Counted from the first letter of the stretch, positions 9,209 to 19,414 are shown. The stretch: DNA of 64,000 bases from G036327475 sp036327475 (GCF_036327475.1 NZ_CP132913.1:1302001-1366000); one strand, 5' to 3'. Program-made: numbers and translations. The notes: a model not told the origin generated them from the letters alone.

Positions 9209-10465
9209 TCAGCCGATGCTTTGCGCATGCATTTCCTGCATCGAAATTACCTGAGCACTGACGTCAGAGTTGAGGAACATCGCGGTAACGAACCCACCAT
9301 TTAGCATTGTGTCGAAATGGACTTTATACTGCAAGGCGCTGCGCCAGCGGATGAGTTTGGAATCCTCAAGCTCCTAAGACGGCCGAAGATGGCATTAGCT
9401 GTATTCGCTGTTTTTAATCCGGATATGTGGCCGTTCCTCATGGACTTTATTTACCAGACGAGAATTGATACCGGTCTCACACAGGATTACTGTCGTGCCG
9501 TGGGTAGTGTCCAGATCAAAGCTGTGTTTCATCAGCAGTTTGGAAATCTACCACCTGGCTTTGTCGCCTCACGCACCGACAGCAGCGCATGGCCGCTTTT
9601 GCGCAACTGACTGCCGAGCATCACCTTGGAGAACGCCTTGGCGAAGGTCCGCCACACGCCCATGACCTTGCCGATAGAACGCACCTCCGGTCCCCAAATC
9701 GTGTCCACGCAGGGGAATTTGTAAACGGCAGTACCACTTCTTTCGTCGGGTAGTGCTGGAGATGACTTCACGCGCGCGTCACTCCCTGTGCCATCGAGGA
9801 TTTGCCGACCATCACTCGGGCGGGCCACCTTTGCCAAGGCCACGCCAGTGGCTTTGAAACACATGGCGCTGTGCGCGCGGCGCGGAGATTGACTTCGATG
9901 AGCTACACCTCATTATCCTTCATCGCGCATCGCGAACTGGAGGTTCATCAGCCATATGACCTGCAGCTTAAGCACCAGTTCTCCACATGCTGTCGTATGA
10001 CATCCTGAATTTCACGGCTCGGCATATACGCCGGCAGTGAACAGGCCGAGTCGCCGGAGTGCATCCCAGCCTATTCAATGTGCTCCATGATATCGCCATC
10101 GACATCCACTTCCCTTCCACCGTATCATCCAGGAATGGTCAAGCAGCACCGGCGCATCATTGGACACGCTAACCGCGCTATTGCCTTATCGAACGTTGGC
10201 GGTGTTCCGCTTTGTCGATCGCATCAGCGATGGCGTCGATCATCTCCACGTCGAACGCTTTCAGCGCCCCTTACGCTTGAGCTCCAGGGCACAGTTGAGC
10301 ACCGTCTGGCTACCCCATGATTGTCAACAGCGCATCAGGCCGCTCTTTTTCGATTATCGCGCCATGCGATAGCCATCTTCGCGCAGGGCCTTGCACACTT
10401 GCGCACCGGAATAATCGAACTCGCACGCCTGACCGATAAAGATAGGGAGGCTGGCGCCCAGGACC
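9209..10465 (-). pseudogene. carB: carB relic (carbamoyl phosphate synthase large subunit)
   Basis: CarB makes carbamoyl phosphate for arginine and pyrimidines; E. coli CarB has 1073 residues. Here about 1.25 kb remains with many frame changes. Readable pieces in order: the N-terminal IGQACEFDYSGAQVCKALRE, LNCALELKRKG and a piece like DAIADAIDKAE; then, after an internal deletion near 10165-10175 of roughly 650 codons, APVLLDH, MEHIE, KATGVALAKVA, KFPCVDTIWGPEVRS and ALLSVREATK; and the C-terminus NGGFVTAMFLNSD...QEMHAQSIG with a stop at 9209. The N-terminus is fused to carA. The gene cannot be functional. Confidence 0.9.
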
Positions 10466-11290
10466 TCAGGATGTCCCTGTAAACTGAACTCCGGTTTGTC
10501 GGTGCGGTACAGGCTCTGAAGCGTGCCGTCAAACAGTGAGATATGGGTTACCCTGAGCGTGGGCAACGTTTTTTCATCCGCCGCGAAGCCGTGGTTCTGG
10601 GCGGTGATCATCACCCAATCGGCCGCCAAATTTTTACAGAATGGTTGCCGTCGTGGTGACCGATTTCATCTTTACCATCTTGGCGCCACTGGCCAGCGCC
10701 AGCAATTGATGGCTCAGGCAAATGCCGAACAGCGGAATATCGGCGGAAAGGTTGGATGACTGCGTCGCATAAGCGTAGAGCGCTGGATTCCCTGCCATCG
10801 GGTTCATGGCCAGCACCGTTTCAGCCGGCGCTTGCGTCAGTATCATCGTTAAGCGGCAGCCCGATCCACCAGTGTGCGCATGATATTGCGCTTGATCCCA
10901 ATATTGCGCTTGACCCATATAGTCATAAGCACTACATGGTAAGGCAGATCAGTCGCTGGCGCAGGTAATCCCCATCCAGAGTCCAACTGCCCTGGGTCTA
11001 GCTGTACTGTTCGGTAGTACTCACCTCTTGCGCCAGGTCTATTCCATGCCGTTCAGGTCGGGGAATTCGCGAACTTTCGTAGCACCAGCTGCGTATCCGG
11101 ATTATCACCTGCGATGGTACAGCCGTTTTGTGCCCTTTTCCCAGCAGCAGACGCGTCAGCTTACGAGTATCGATATCGGCGATGCAGACAATATTCTGCT
11201 GCTTCGGATAATTCGAGAGCGATAGCGCATCGTAAAAGTTGCTGGCGATGAAGGCAGGTCGCCGGATCATCAGCGCCTGCACGTTGAAAA
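10466..11290 (-). pseudogene. carA: carA relic (carbamoyl phosphate synthase small subunit)
   Basis: CarA is the glutaminase subunit. Pieces in several frames: IASNF and NIVCIADIDTRKLTRLL near 11180-11260; GCRLTMILTQ; the nucleophile-elbow region PLFGICLSHQLLALASGAK (catalytic cysteine still encoded); and MITAQNHGFAADEKTLP then DKPEFSLQGHPE. About the first 105 codons are missing. At GHPE the sequence passes, nearly in frame, into carB codons (LGASLPIFIGQACEF), so the end of carA and the start of carB were deleted together. Upstream bases 11291-11728 keep a promoter-like region. Confidence 0.9.
10883..10917. repeat. 18/17-bp tandem duplication inside carA relic
   Basis: The unit atattgcgcttgatccca (18 bp) is followed at once by a 17-bp copy lacking one T. 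It lies within the carA region that encodes the stretch before GCRLT, where E. coli has a single copy, so it is a local duplication that also shifts the frame. Confidence 0.8.
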
Positions 11291-11327
11291 TTCGTCGTCT
11301 GTTTCAAAAGAATATTAAGTCATTATG

Positions 11328-11362
11328 TTGCATATTCATTCAAATGACATGAATCAATGCAA
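11328..11362 (-). promoter_or_regulatory. Probable carAB promoter/ARG-box relic
   Basis: On the minus strand, upstream of the carA relic, the sequence reads TTTGCATTGATTCATG then TCATTTGAATGAATATGCA. These resemble two adjoining ARG boxes (consensus core TGAATNNNNATTCA), as at the arginine-repressed P2 promoter of E. coli carAB. A CATAAT hexamer follows downstream. Matching is by eye and imperfect. As the genes are dead the site is presumably a fossil. Confidence 0.4.
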
Positions 11363-11608
11363 AAACAACCTGTAAGGTAAAATTTCGGCAAATTTGGCGA
11401 GTTTTAAATACGGCTCAATAGTTTGTCTACCCTCAAGGGGTATTTTATTTGCTTTCATCCGCGTTAGCGTTAATGAGAGCATGAACAGCGTAAAAAGAGA
11501 ACAAACAACCTAGGAAAACGGTTACTCGCTATTTTCGTAGTGCCAGAACGGCAAACGGTGCTCTTCGGCATCTTTGGCAACAGAAACCGCTGACGGTGCC
11601 GTATAATT

Positions 11609-11628
11609 CCCTGTTAATATTAACAGGG
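11609..11628. repeat. 20-bp perfect palindrome in carA-dapB interval
   Basis: CCCTGTTAATATTAACAGGG is a perfect 20-bp palindrome in the 438-bp interval between the carA relic and the end of dapB. It has no loop, so it looks more like a dimeric-protein operator than a hairpin terminator, and no T run follows on either strand. I do not recognise it as a known car operator. The rest of the interval holds only the ARG-box-like region listed separately. Confidence 0.6.
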
Positions 11629-11728
11629 GAGTCTAACGAGGGAATCAACTTAAATTGGCAAAAACTAGACAACTTAAACGGCCAGCCCCTGATTATTCAA
11701 TATGAATAAAAATAATTCAGAAGAAACC

Positions 11729-12549
11729 CTATAATTTGTCAAGACCAATCACATTCACCATATCAAAAAGGCCATTTTTCTGGCCCCAAAGCCAAACGGC
11801 AGCACGTACCGCTCCGCTGGCGAAAGTCATTCTACTTGACGCTTTGTGAGTGATCTCCAGGCGCTCGCCGACCTCGGCAAACATGGCGGTATGCTCACCC
11901 ACGATGTCACCGGCCCGCACCGTGGCAAAGCCGATGCTTTTCGCTTTGCGCTCACCAGTATGGCCTTCACGGCTGTACACCGCGCAATCAGCAAGATCGC
12001 GCCCGAGGGCGTCAGCAATCGCTTCCCCATGGCTAGCGCTGTGCCTGACGGGGCATCTACTTTATGGCGGTGATGCGCCTCGATAATTTCAATATCGGCC
12101 TCTTCTCCCATCACCTGCGCCACTTTCTCCAGCAACTTAAGCATCAGATTGATCCCGACGCTGAAGTTGGCGGCGAAAACAATGCCCGTCTCCTGCGCTG
12201 CTGCGTAAATAGCCTCTTTCTGCGCATCGCTAAATCCAGTGGTGCCGATGACAATGCCTTTGTGATGCTGACGGCAAAACTCCAGGTACGTCAGGCTAGC
12301 GTCGGGTCGGGTAAAATCAATGAGGACATCAAAATCCTCTTTGGCCGCCGCGAGATCGTCGCTTATCGTGACACCAAGAGCGCCGATATCGGCTAGCTCA
12401 CCGGCGTCTATCCCGCACAATCCTGAACCGTCGCGGCTTAACGCCACGCCCAGCGACGCCTGTTCAGACCGCGCCACCGCCTGGATTAGCTGGCGCCCCA
12501 TACGGCCACCCGCGCCGGCGACCGCGATGCGGATTGGTGTGTTGCTCAT
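11729..12549 (-). pseudogene. dapB: dapB with a single-base frameshift
   Basis: DapB (dihydrodipicolinate reductase) leads to diaminopimelate and lysine. Almost the entire protein can be read, but in two frames. The first runs from MSNTPIRIAVAGAGGRMGRQ, with the NAD(P)-binding glycine motif, through the catalytic AHHRHKVDAPSGTALAMG. The second resumes at CAVYSREGHTGE and ends LDKL at 11729. The break is in a short G run (C run at 12025-12028 on the plus strand), where one G is missing. Apart from this base the gene looks healthy, so the lesion is either recent or a sequencing error. Without the C-terminal third the enzyme would lack part of its tetramerisation domain. Confidence 0.85.
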
Positions 12550-12561
12550 GGATTCTCTCAC

Positions 12562-13483
12562 TTTGTTGTCTGTTATTCCCAGGTTAACCGTGCCGGAGCG
12601 CCGCCGCCAGCAGAAATCCGTGGTGACGATAAATTTGCGCTCGGGCGCGCAAAGGATGAGCTAAACGGCTGGCCGACGATATTTTACGCCACGCAGCGCA
12701 TTTGAATGCTTATTCATAGCCAAGGCGTTGTTACACTTTCCCCATCCGTAAAGTCGCTACACACTTAGCGCCTATCGACAAGCCAAAGTGAGATCAGGAT
12801 GTAGATACTTTTAGCGGTAAGGTACGTCCGGTGTGCGATTATTGCGCCGAGTTTGGGCAATTCCCGATCCAGTGTAACCAAGGTCGTTCCCTGTTGTAGA
12901 TCGATATTTTACAACGCCGATATTGACCGGAGCGGGATGCCATCTCCCCTGATGGTTCCCTGTGGTTCAGCACCATGGACGTTAACGAAGCGGCACCCCT
13001 CGGCGTCTGCTTTCGGTTTGCCCCGAGCGATACCCGGCCGGTCAAAATGGCCGGCGCCGTAACCATTCCAAACTGTTTTTCTTAGCCAGCGGCCTGGGAA
13101 TTCTGCCGTAGGAGATGCGCAACCACGCCATCGCTGATATGACGCTTGACGGGTGGAGCACTCAGTCATGAGGGGGATTTGATAACGTCCTCTTCAGCCA
13201 CAGGAGTCTTAGCCGCTACCGTATCCGCCACCTCGCCGAGCAGTGCCCTGCCGGTCCGCGACCCAGCTGCTGCGCCTTTAGCGGCCACAGAGGTGCGACG
13301 CTGTTTATCACCGGCGGTAAGCAGCTGGTGACCCCATGGCGAGCTGGACGGCGCATCTACAGGTTGCCACCAGCACCTGTGGAGCACCAACCTACCGTTT
13401 TCGGCTCGACTGACTCGTGGCTTAGGAGGGTTCGTTACGAAAACGTTGGGTAAGACGGTGATGATAGCATTACTCCACCATCT
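12562..13483. other. No recognisable gene between dapB and ispH
   Basis: About 920 bases with no reading frame I can assign. In E. coli this place holds rihC (ribonucleoside hydrolase). The longest minus-strand fragments here (for example around 12910-13170) show no clear RihC motif. It probably contains decayed coding sequence, but I cannot name it. Confidence 0.5.
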
Positions 13484-14419
13484 TCACGTCGACCGCAGCT
13501 CTTTCGGCACTTCAAAGACGATATTTTCCTCGCGACCGATGAGCTCTTCAGCATCTTCGGCGCCCAGCGAGCGCAGACGTTCGATTACCTGCTGCACTAG
13601 GATGTCGGGTGCCGAGGCGCCGGCGGCAACGCCAATTGCTTGCATGCCCTGCAGCCAGCGTTCCTGTATATCGCCGGCGCTGTCAATCAGATAGGCCGGC
13701 TTGCCAGCCCGCCGTGCTAGTTCTGCCAGCCGGTTGGAGTTGGAGGAGTTTCTCGAACCGACCACTAGCACCACATCGGCATCGGTAGCCAGATTGCGCA
13801 CCGCTTCTTGGCGGTTGGTGGTCGCGTAGCAAATATCATCTTTGCGCGGTGCGATAATCGCTGGAAATCGCGCGCGCAGCGCGTCAATCACGTCAGAAGC
13901 ATCATCTACCGATAGCGTGGTCTGGGTCATAAGGCATAGATTATCAACGTTTTTGACGTTAAGCCGCCAGACATCCTCTGGCGATTCGACTAGATACATC
14001 CCGCCGTCGGGGTTGTTGTATTGCCCCATGGTGCCTTCCACTTCAGGATGACCGGTATGGCCAATTAGAATGGCCTCGGTTCCATTACGGCTGGCGCGGG
14101 CGACTTCCATATGCACTTTAGTCACCAGCGGGCAGGTAGCGTCAAATACGGTCAAATCGCGACTAAGCGCTTCTGCCCTCACTGCCTTGGAGACGCCGTG
14201 GGCGGAGAAAATCAGGACGGAGCCATCAGGCACTTCAGCGGCTTGCTCGATGAAAATCGCTCCCCGCTGGCGCAGCATATCGACCACATAGCGGTTATGC
14301 ACTACCTCATGGCGCACATAGATGGGCGCACCATAGATTTTCAGCGCGCACTCAACGATACTGATTGCCCGGTCAACGCCGGCGCAAAATCCGCGCGGAT
14401 TAGCCAGCAGTATGCGCAT
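13484..14419 (-). CDS. ispH: IspH (LytB), HMBPP reductase
   Basis: 311 codons (E. coli 316). IspH performs the last step of the MEP pathway, reducing HMBPP to IPP and DMAPP with a 4Fe-4S cluster. The three cluster cysteines are visible in NPRGFCAGVDRA, FDATCPLVTKVH and DDICYATTNRQEA. The substrate-binding blocks GHTGHPEVEGTMGQY and VVGSRNSSNSNRLAE are present. It sits directly after fkpB and lspA in the transcript from ileS, as in E. coli; that operon is ribF-ileS-lspA-fkpB-ispH. Confidence 0.96.
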   Translation of the reverse strand: MRILLANPRGFCAGVDRAISIVECALKIYGAPIYVRHEVVHNRYVVDMLRQRGAIFIEQAAEVPDGSVLIFSAHGVSKAVRAEALSRDLTVFDATCPLVTKVHMEVARASRNGTEAILIGHTGHPEVEGTMGQYNNPDGGMYLVESPEDVWRLNVKNVDNLCLMTQTTLSVDDASDVIDALRARFPAIIAPRKDDICYATTNRQEAVRNLATDADVVLVVGSRNSSNSNRLAELARRAGKPAYLIDSAGDIQERWLQGMQAIGVAAGASAPDILVQQVIERLRSLGAEDAEELIGREENIVFEVPKELRST

Positions 14420-14439
14420 CGTTCGCCTCCAGTTTGGGT

Positions 14440-14822
14440 CTATTCCACCTTACCGGCGAGCTGATGATTAAAATCGACGGCGATAGAATCGTCCGCCACG
14501 TCACTTATCAGCCCAGGCATTTCGCTGCCGTTGATGCCGGTAAACAACATAATGGTACCCACGTCCGGCACGCCGTTCTCAATAAAATTGCGGTGCGAAT
14601 AAAACTGAATGAGATCGGGATTGGGCGGACTGAACGCCGACTCCAGCACCAAGGAGAAGCTTTTCTCGGTCCCCGTCCGCAGGCCGAACAGCGTCCACTC
14701 CAACTCGACAGACATGTTGCCGTCCCTTAAGCCGAAAAGGGCCGGTTTGCTCTCACGCCCGATCCAAGATCAAAATGCAACAACATCACGCTGTCCGGTT
14801 GCACGGCGTGATTGGCTATCAC
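14440..14822 (-). pseudogene. fkpB: fkpB relic (FKBP-type prolyl isomerase)
   Basis: E. coli FkpB has 149 residues. The sequence begins with a GTG directly after the lspA stop (14820-14822), reading VIANHAVQPDSVMLLHFDL. It then loses frame and resumes as ESKPALFGLRDGNMS, followed by an open stretch through SFSLVLESAFSPPNPDLIQF, TIMLFTGINGSEMPG and AVDFNHQLAGKVE, where it stops early. A few codons of the native C-terminus (PKLEAND) survive in another frame before ispH. The internal 91-codon frame alone lacks the first beta strands, so the product is probably inactive. Confidence 0.75.
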
Positions 14823-14823
14823 T

Positions 14824-15330
14824 TCACCCTTTCTGCATGGCGGTTTTGCCGACTGGACGGCAAAACCCTCCAGCACAAATCAGTACGGCGCCAATACAAA
14901 TGCCTGCATCCGCCACGTTGAACGTAGGCCAGTGCCAATCACCGACATAGAAATCAATAAAGTCGATTACCACGCCGTGCACCATCCTGTCGAATAGATT
15001 GCCAAGCGCGCCGCCGATAATCATCGCATAGGCGGCGTTAGACAGCCTGGCCCGCTTGTCTGAACGATAGATCATGACCAGCAGCACCACCGCGATGATC
15101 ACAGTTATGGCGGAAAACGCCCAACGTTGCCATCCTCCCTTGTTCGCCAGGAGACTGAAGGCGGCGCCCGGATTGTGGACATAGGTAAGATTAATAAACG
15201 AGACGACCGACATCGACTCGCCAAGCCAAAAATGCGCCATGATCCACTGCTTGCTGCCGAGATCCAGCGCCAGCACCACCAGTGCTAGCCAAAGCCAGCG
15301 CAGTCCCGTGGACATCATCGTTTTATTCAT
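14824..15330 (-). CDS. lspA: LspA, lipoprotein signal peptidase II
   Basis: 168 codons (E. coli 164). This four-helix inner-membrane aspartyl protease cuts signal peptides before the lipidated cysteine of prolipoproteins. Both catalytic aspartates are in place in NLFDRMVHGVVIDFIDF and FNVADAGICIG. Hydrophobic segments match the family. The ATG overlaps the ileS stop by one base, so the genes are translationally coupled. Confidence 0.96.
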   Translation of the reverse strand: MNKTMMSTGLRWLWLALVVLALDLGSKQWIMAHFWLGESMSVVSFINLTYVHNPGAAFSLLANKGGWQRWAFSAITVIIAVVLLVMIYRSDKRARLSNAAYAMIIGGALGNLFDRMVHGVVIDFIDFYVGDWHWPTFNVADAGICIGAVLICAGGFCRPVGKTAMQKG

Positions 15331-18149
15331 CAGACAAACCTACGCTCTTCACCCAGGCTGGCCACATTGGTGACACAGCGACCACAAATTTCTGGATGAT
15401 CGGCGTGTTGACCGATATCCGTTTCATAATGCCAGCAGCGCGGGCATTTTTCCCCCTCGGCTTTTGCCAAGGCAATCTTTAGCCCCCTCAGCCCCTCGCA
15501 CTGCACCGCGTCATCACTGGCGTCGCCATAATCTGCTACGACCGCGCTTGAGGTCAGTAATGCAAAGTAGAGTTCATCGCCTAATTCGCGCAGTGAAGCG
15601 GCAAGATCCGGTTCCGCGTACAGCGTGACACTAGCCTCTAGTGAGGCGCCGATGCGCTTGTCCGCCCTCGCCTGCTCGATAACCTTGTTGGTTTCGCTGC
15701 GCACCTGCAACAGGGTCTGCCAATAAGCATTGTTCAACGGCTGGGCGGCGGCGTCCAGTCCGAACAGGTCATCACACCACTCTTCGGTAAAGACATATCG
15801 CGCCCGTTCCCCAGGCATAAAGCCCCAGATCTCATCGGCGGTAAACGACATGATGGGCGCCATCCAGCGTACTAGGGCTTCAATGATATGATACAGCGCA
15901 GTCTGGCAGCTGCGGCGGGCGATACTGTCCACTTTAGTGGTGTACTGACGGTCCTTGATGATATCCAGATAAAAAGAGCCCATCTCGACGGAACAGAACT
16001 GCATCATGCGCTGTACGACATTATGGAAATCATAGCTGTCGTAAGCGGCAACGATCTCCGCCTGCGCTGCCTGCGCCCGGCCAACCGCCCAGCGATCCAG
16101 CACCACCATCTGCTCCGGGCTGACGCTGTGGCGCGCCGGATCAAAACCGTTCAGGTTGGCCAGCAGGAAACGGGCGGTGTTGCGGATGCGGCGATAGGCA
16201 TCGGCGGATCGCTTGAGGATCTCATCGGACACCGCCATCTCGCTAGTGTAATCGGTGGAAGCGACCCATAGACGCAAAATATCCGCTCCAAACTTGTTCA
16301 TGACCTGCTGCGGGCTAACTACGTTACCCACCGATTTGGACATTTTCCGTCCCTCCCCATCAACGGTAAAGCCGTGGGTCATCACCTGACAATACGGCGC
16401 CTTGCCGTGCATGGCGGTAGAGATCATCAGCGACGACATGAACCAGCCGCGATGCTGGTCGGACCCTTCCAGATACATGTCTGGCGCATGACCTTCAAAT
16501 TCCGGCCGCACCGCCACCACGGAGGAGTGGGTGGAGCCGGAGTCGAACCAAACGTCGAGGGTATCCGGTACTTTATGATAATATGCAGCGTCGTCACCCA
16601 AAATCTCGGCCGGATCCAAATCCCACCAGGCCTGAATGCCATCCTGCTCAACCCGCTGCGCCACCGCTTCCATCAGTTCAATAGTACGCGGATGTAGCGC
16701 TTCGGTCTCGTTATGCACGAACAGCGCCATCGGCACGCCCCAAGTGCGCTGACGCGAAACGCACCAGTCGGGACGGTTGGAGACCATGGTTTCAATGCGC
16801 GCCTGGCCCCATCTGGGGATCCACTGCACGTTCTTGATTTCTGCCAACGACTGCTTACGCAGGCCGCGCTGGTCCATGCTGATGAACCACTGCGGCGTGG
16901 CGCGAAAGACAATCGGCGTTTTATGACGCCAGCAGTGCGGATAACTGTGCTTTAACTTTTCCACGTGCAGCAGGGCGCCGCTGTCACGCAGCAGATCGAT
17001 GACCACACCATTGGCTTTAAACACCTGCAAACCGTCCAACGCCGGCAGCGTATTCGATAGATAGCAGCCATCGGGACCGACAAGATTGGCGACCTCCAGA
17101 CCGTATTGCTGGCCAATGACATAGTCGTCAGGGCCATGGCTTGGGGCAGTATGCACCGCACCGGTACCTGCGTCCAGAGTCACGTGCTGACCTAGAATGA
17201 CCGGTACATCGAAGCCCATGAACGGATGACGAAACCGCAGCAGCTCCAGTGCACTACCTTTGGCGCTGCCGAGCACCGTCCAACCCATGATGCCGGCGCG
17301 CGCCATGACGCTGTCCACTAGATCGGCAGCCAGAATATAGGCTTGCCCGTCAACCTCGGCCCATTGATAGTCGAAGTCGGGATGGACGGCGATGGCGCGG
17401 TTGGCCGGCAGGGTCCACGGCGTAGTGGTCCAGATAACCAGTGACACTTGACCGGTAAAATCAGCGATGCCAAACTTGGCGGCGACCGCGGCGGCGTCTG
17501 CGGTCGCGAAAGTTACATCGATGGACGGCGAAATCCGGTCATAATACTCTACTTCCGCCTCCGCCAGCGCGGAGCGGCAGTCGATGCACCAGTGCACCGG
17601 CTTGGCGCCTTTGTGCAGATGACCGTTGGCGATAATCTTGCCGAGGGCGCGAATAATATTCGCCTCGGTAGTGAAATCCATCGTCAGATACGGGTGCTCC
17701 CAGTCGCCAAGCACGCCAAGACGAATGAAATCCTTTTTCTGCCCCTCCATCTGTTCAGCAGCAAAACGACGGCAGGCGGCGCGGAATTCCGCGACGCTGA
17801 CCCTCTCGCCCGGCTTGCCGATCAGTTGTTCCACCTTCAGCTCAATCGGCAGGCCATGGCAATCCCAACCCGGGATATAAGGTGAGTCATAGCCCATCAA
17901 CCCTTTTGATTTAATGATAATATCTTTAAGAATTTTATTGACAGAGTGACCGATATGAATGCTGCCGTTCGCGTACGGTGGGCCATCGTGCAAAATGAAA
18001 GTTTTCTTGCCCTTCCTAGCGTGACGAATAATGCCGTACAAATCCTGTTCATACCAGCGTTGTAGCACGCCAAGTTCACGCTTGGCCAAATCGCCGCGCA
18101 TAGGAAACCCTGTGTCCGGCAAATTCAGGGTGTTTTTATAATCAGCCAT
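15330..18149 (-). CDS. ileS: IleS, isoleucyl-tRNA synthetase
   Basis: 939 codons (E. coli 938), intact. A class I synthetase: the HIGH motif is at residues 65-68 (NGSIHIGHS) and KMSKS occurs in GEGRKMSKSVGN. The editing domain contains VIWTTTPWTLPANRA. The C-terminal zinc site is visible as CPRCWHYETD and CGRCVTN. It charges tRNA-Ile and removes misactivated valine. It follows ribF and precedes lspA in one transcript. Confidence 0.97.
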   Translation of the reverse strand: MADYKNTLNLPDTGFPMRGDLAKRELGVLQRWYEQDLYGIIRHARKGKKTFILHDGPPYANGSIHIGHSVNKILKDIIIKSKGLMGYDSPYIPGWDCHGLPIELKVEQLIGKPGERVSVAEFRAACRRFAAEQMEGQKKDFIRLGVLGDWEHPYLTMDFTTEANIIRALGKIIANGHLHKGAKPVHWCIDCRSALAEAEVEYYDRISPSIDVTFATADAAAVAAKFGIADFTGQVSLVIWTTTPWTLPANRAIAVHPDFDYQWAEVDGQAYILAADLVDSVMARAGIMGWTVLGSAKGSALELLRFRHPFMGFDVPVILGQHVTLDAGTGAVHTAPSHGPDDYVIGQQYGLEVANLVGPDGCYLSNTLPALDGLQVFKANGVVIDLLRDSGALLHVEKLKHSYPHCWRHKTPIVFRATPQWFISMDQRGLRKQSLAEIKNVQWIPRWGQARIETMVSNRPDWCVSRQRTWGVPMALFVHNETEALHPRTIELMEAVAQRVEQDGIQAWWDLDPAEILGDDAAYYHKVPDTLDVWFDSGSTHSSVVAVRPEFEGHAPDMYLEGSDQHRGWFMSSLMISTAMHGKAPYCQVMTHGFTVDGEGRKMSKSVGNVVSPQQVMNKFGADILRLWVASTDYTSEMAVSDEILKRSADAYRRIRNTARFLLANLNGFDPARHSVSPEQMVVLDRWAVGRAQAAQAEIVAAYDSYDFHNVVQRMMQFCSVEMGSFYLDIIKDRQYTTKVDSIARRSCQTALYHIIEALVRWMAPIMSFTADEIWGFMPGERARYVFTEEWCDDLFGLDAAAQPLNNAYWQTLLQVRSETNKVIEQARADKRIGASLEASVTLYAEPDLAASLRELGDELYFALLTSSAVVADYGDASDDAVQCEGLRGLKIALAKAEGEKCPRCWHYETDIGQHADHPEICGRCVTNVASLGEERRFV

Positions 18150-18180
18150 TCAATTCTCGGTTCCGTTTTCGGTTTGAGCA

Positions 18181-19119
18181 TTATTGAGGCGTCGCCAGCC
18201 CGAAATAGTCGCGGGCGCTCACCACATCATTCACGATTTGCCGCTTTAAGTCGTCAAGCGAGGCAAATCGTTGTTCATTGCGCACTTTTTCGCGAATCAC
18301 CACTTCGATATGGCAACCGTACAGGTTTATGTTCACATCCAGCAAATGCACTTCCAGTCGCTGGCGCACACCAGCCACCGTGGGCCGGATGCCGATACTC
18401 GCCACGCCGGGCAGCGAGCGGTCAGTGATGCCGTAGACTTCCACCGCATATACGCCGTTGATGGGAGCCTGCCGCCCTTTCAACGACACGTTGGCGGTTG
18501 GGAAGCCGATCGTCCGCCCCAGCGCGTCGCCATGTACCACACGACCGGAAAGGCGATAGGGATGACCAAGAAGCATTCCCGCCTCCATCAGACGATCCTG
18601 CGCCAGCGCCTCGCGCACGGCAGTGCTGCTTATGCGCTGACCCCTTTCGGCGTAGGTGGCGATGCTCATCACCTCGAATCCAGCCGCTTTCCCCACCTGC
18701 TGGAGCAGTGCGTAATCCCCCTGACGCCGAGCGCCAAAGCGAAAATCGTCGCCGACGCCGATAAAACGCACGCCCAGTTTTTGCACTAGCAGATCAGTCA
18801 CGAAAGCGCCGGCGCTGAGTGCTGCAAACCGCTTGTTGAAAGTGACGCAGACCACCATGTCCACGCCGGCGGCCGCCAGGTATTTCACTTTGTCGCGCAG
18901 TCGGGTCAAGCGCGCCGGCGCGGCATCGCCGGCGAAATGCTCCTGCGGCTGAGGCTCAAAAATCATCACCATTACTGGCAGACCGCGACGGCTGGCCTCA
19001 GCCTGCAATTCCGCTATGAGCGCCTGGTGTCCGCGGTGAAAGCCGTCGAAATTACCAATGGTAAGCACGCACCCATGGTGACGTGGCTGTAAATTATGTA
19101 TGCCGCGAATAAGCTCCAT
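18181..19119 (-). CDS. ribF: RibF, bifunctional riboflavin kinase / FAD synthetase
   Basis: 312 codons (E. coli 313). The start was set at MELIRGIHN, which matches the family; the frame is open five codons further up. The N-terminal adenylyltransferase half shows VLTIGNFDGFHRGHQALI with the GxHxGH-like nucleotide site and ISSTAVREALA. The C-terminal kinase half shows GRTIGFPTANVSLK and YAVEVYG. It makes FMN and FAD. It lies 31 bases upstream of ileS. Confidence 0.95.
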   Translation of the reverse strand: MELIRGIHNLQPRHHGCVLTIGNFDGFHRGHQALIAELQAEASRRGLPVMVMIFEPQPQEHFAGDAAPARLTRLRDKVKYLAAAGVDMVVCVTFNKRFAALSAGAFVTDLLVQKLGVRFIGVGDDFRFGARRQGDYALLQQVGKAAGFEVMSIATYAERGQRISSTAVREALAQDRLMEAGMLLGHPYRLSGRVVHGDALGRTIGFPTANVSLKGRQAPINGVYAVEVYGITDRSLPGVASIGIRPTVAGVRQRLEVHLLDVNINLYGCHIEVVIREKVRNEQRFASLDDLKRQIVNDVVSARDYFGLATPQ

Positions 19120-19414
19120 ATCGGGCTCAAACACCTAAACAGTGGAAATCGGCGGATTATACCTTATACCACCGCTAAGGTTAACCCGCGATTCCAATCT
19201 TTGACACTGCGCGCAGAGAAAGCCGCGCTTATTTCCGCCCTGTTTTCACGTAGGTTATGCTGCCGCGAAACGCTTGTGGACGGCGCGTCCGCCCTTGCCC
19301 ACGGGCGAATCGCCGGCTCAGCACGCCGGTAAACGCTTTTTCGCATGAAACACTTATTGTATCAGCCTGTAACAGGCATCGCACGTTTAGGCGGCACTTA
19401 TTTGCACAAATCCA

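Noticed and set aside
10354..10629. A working CarA-CarB fusion enzyme
   Set aside because: The frame covers only about 90 codons; catalytic domains of both proteins are interrupted or deleted.
13166..13390. Minus-strand frame of 74 codons between dapB and ispH as a small gene
   Set aside because: No ribosome-binding site or similarity; adjacent frames are equally open and the region looks eroded.
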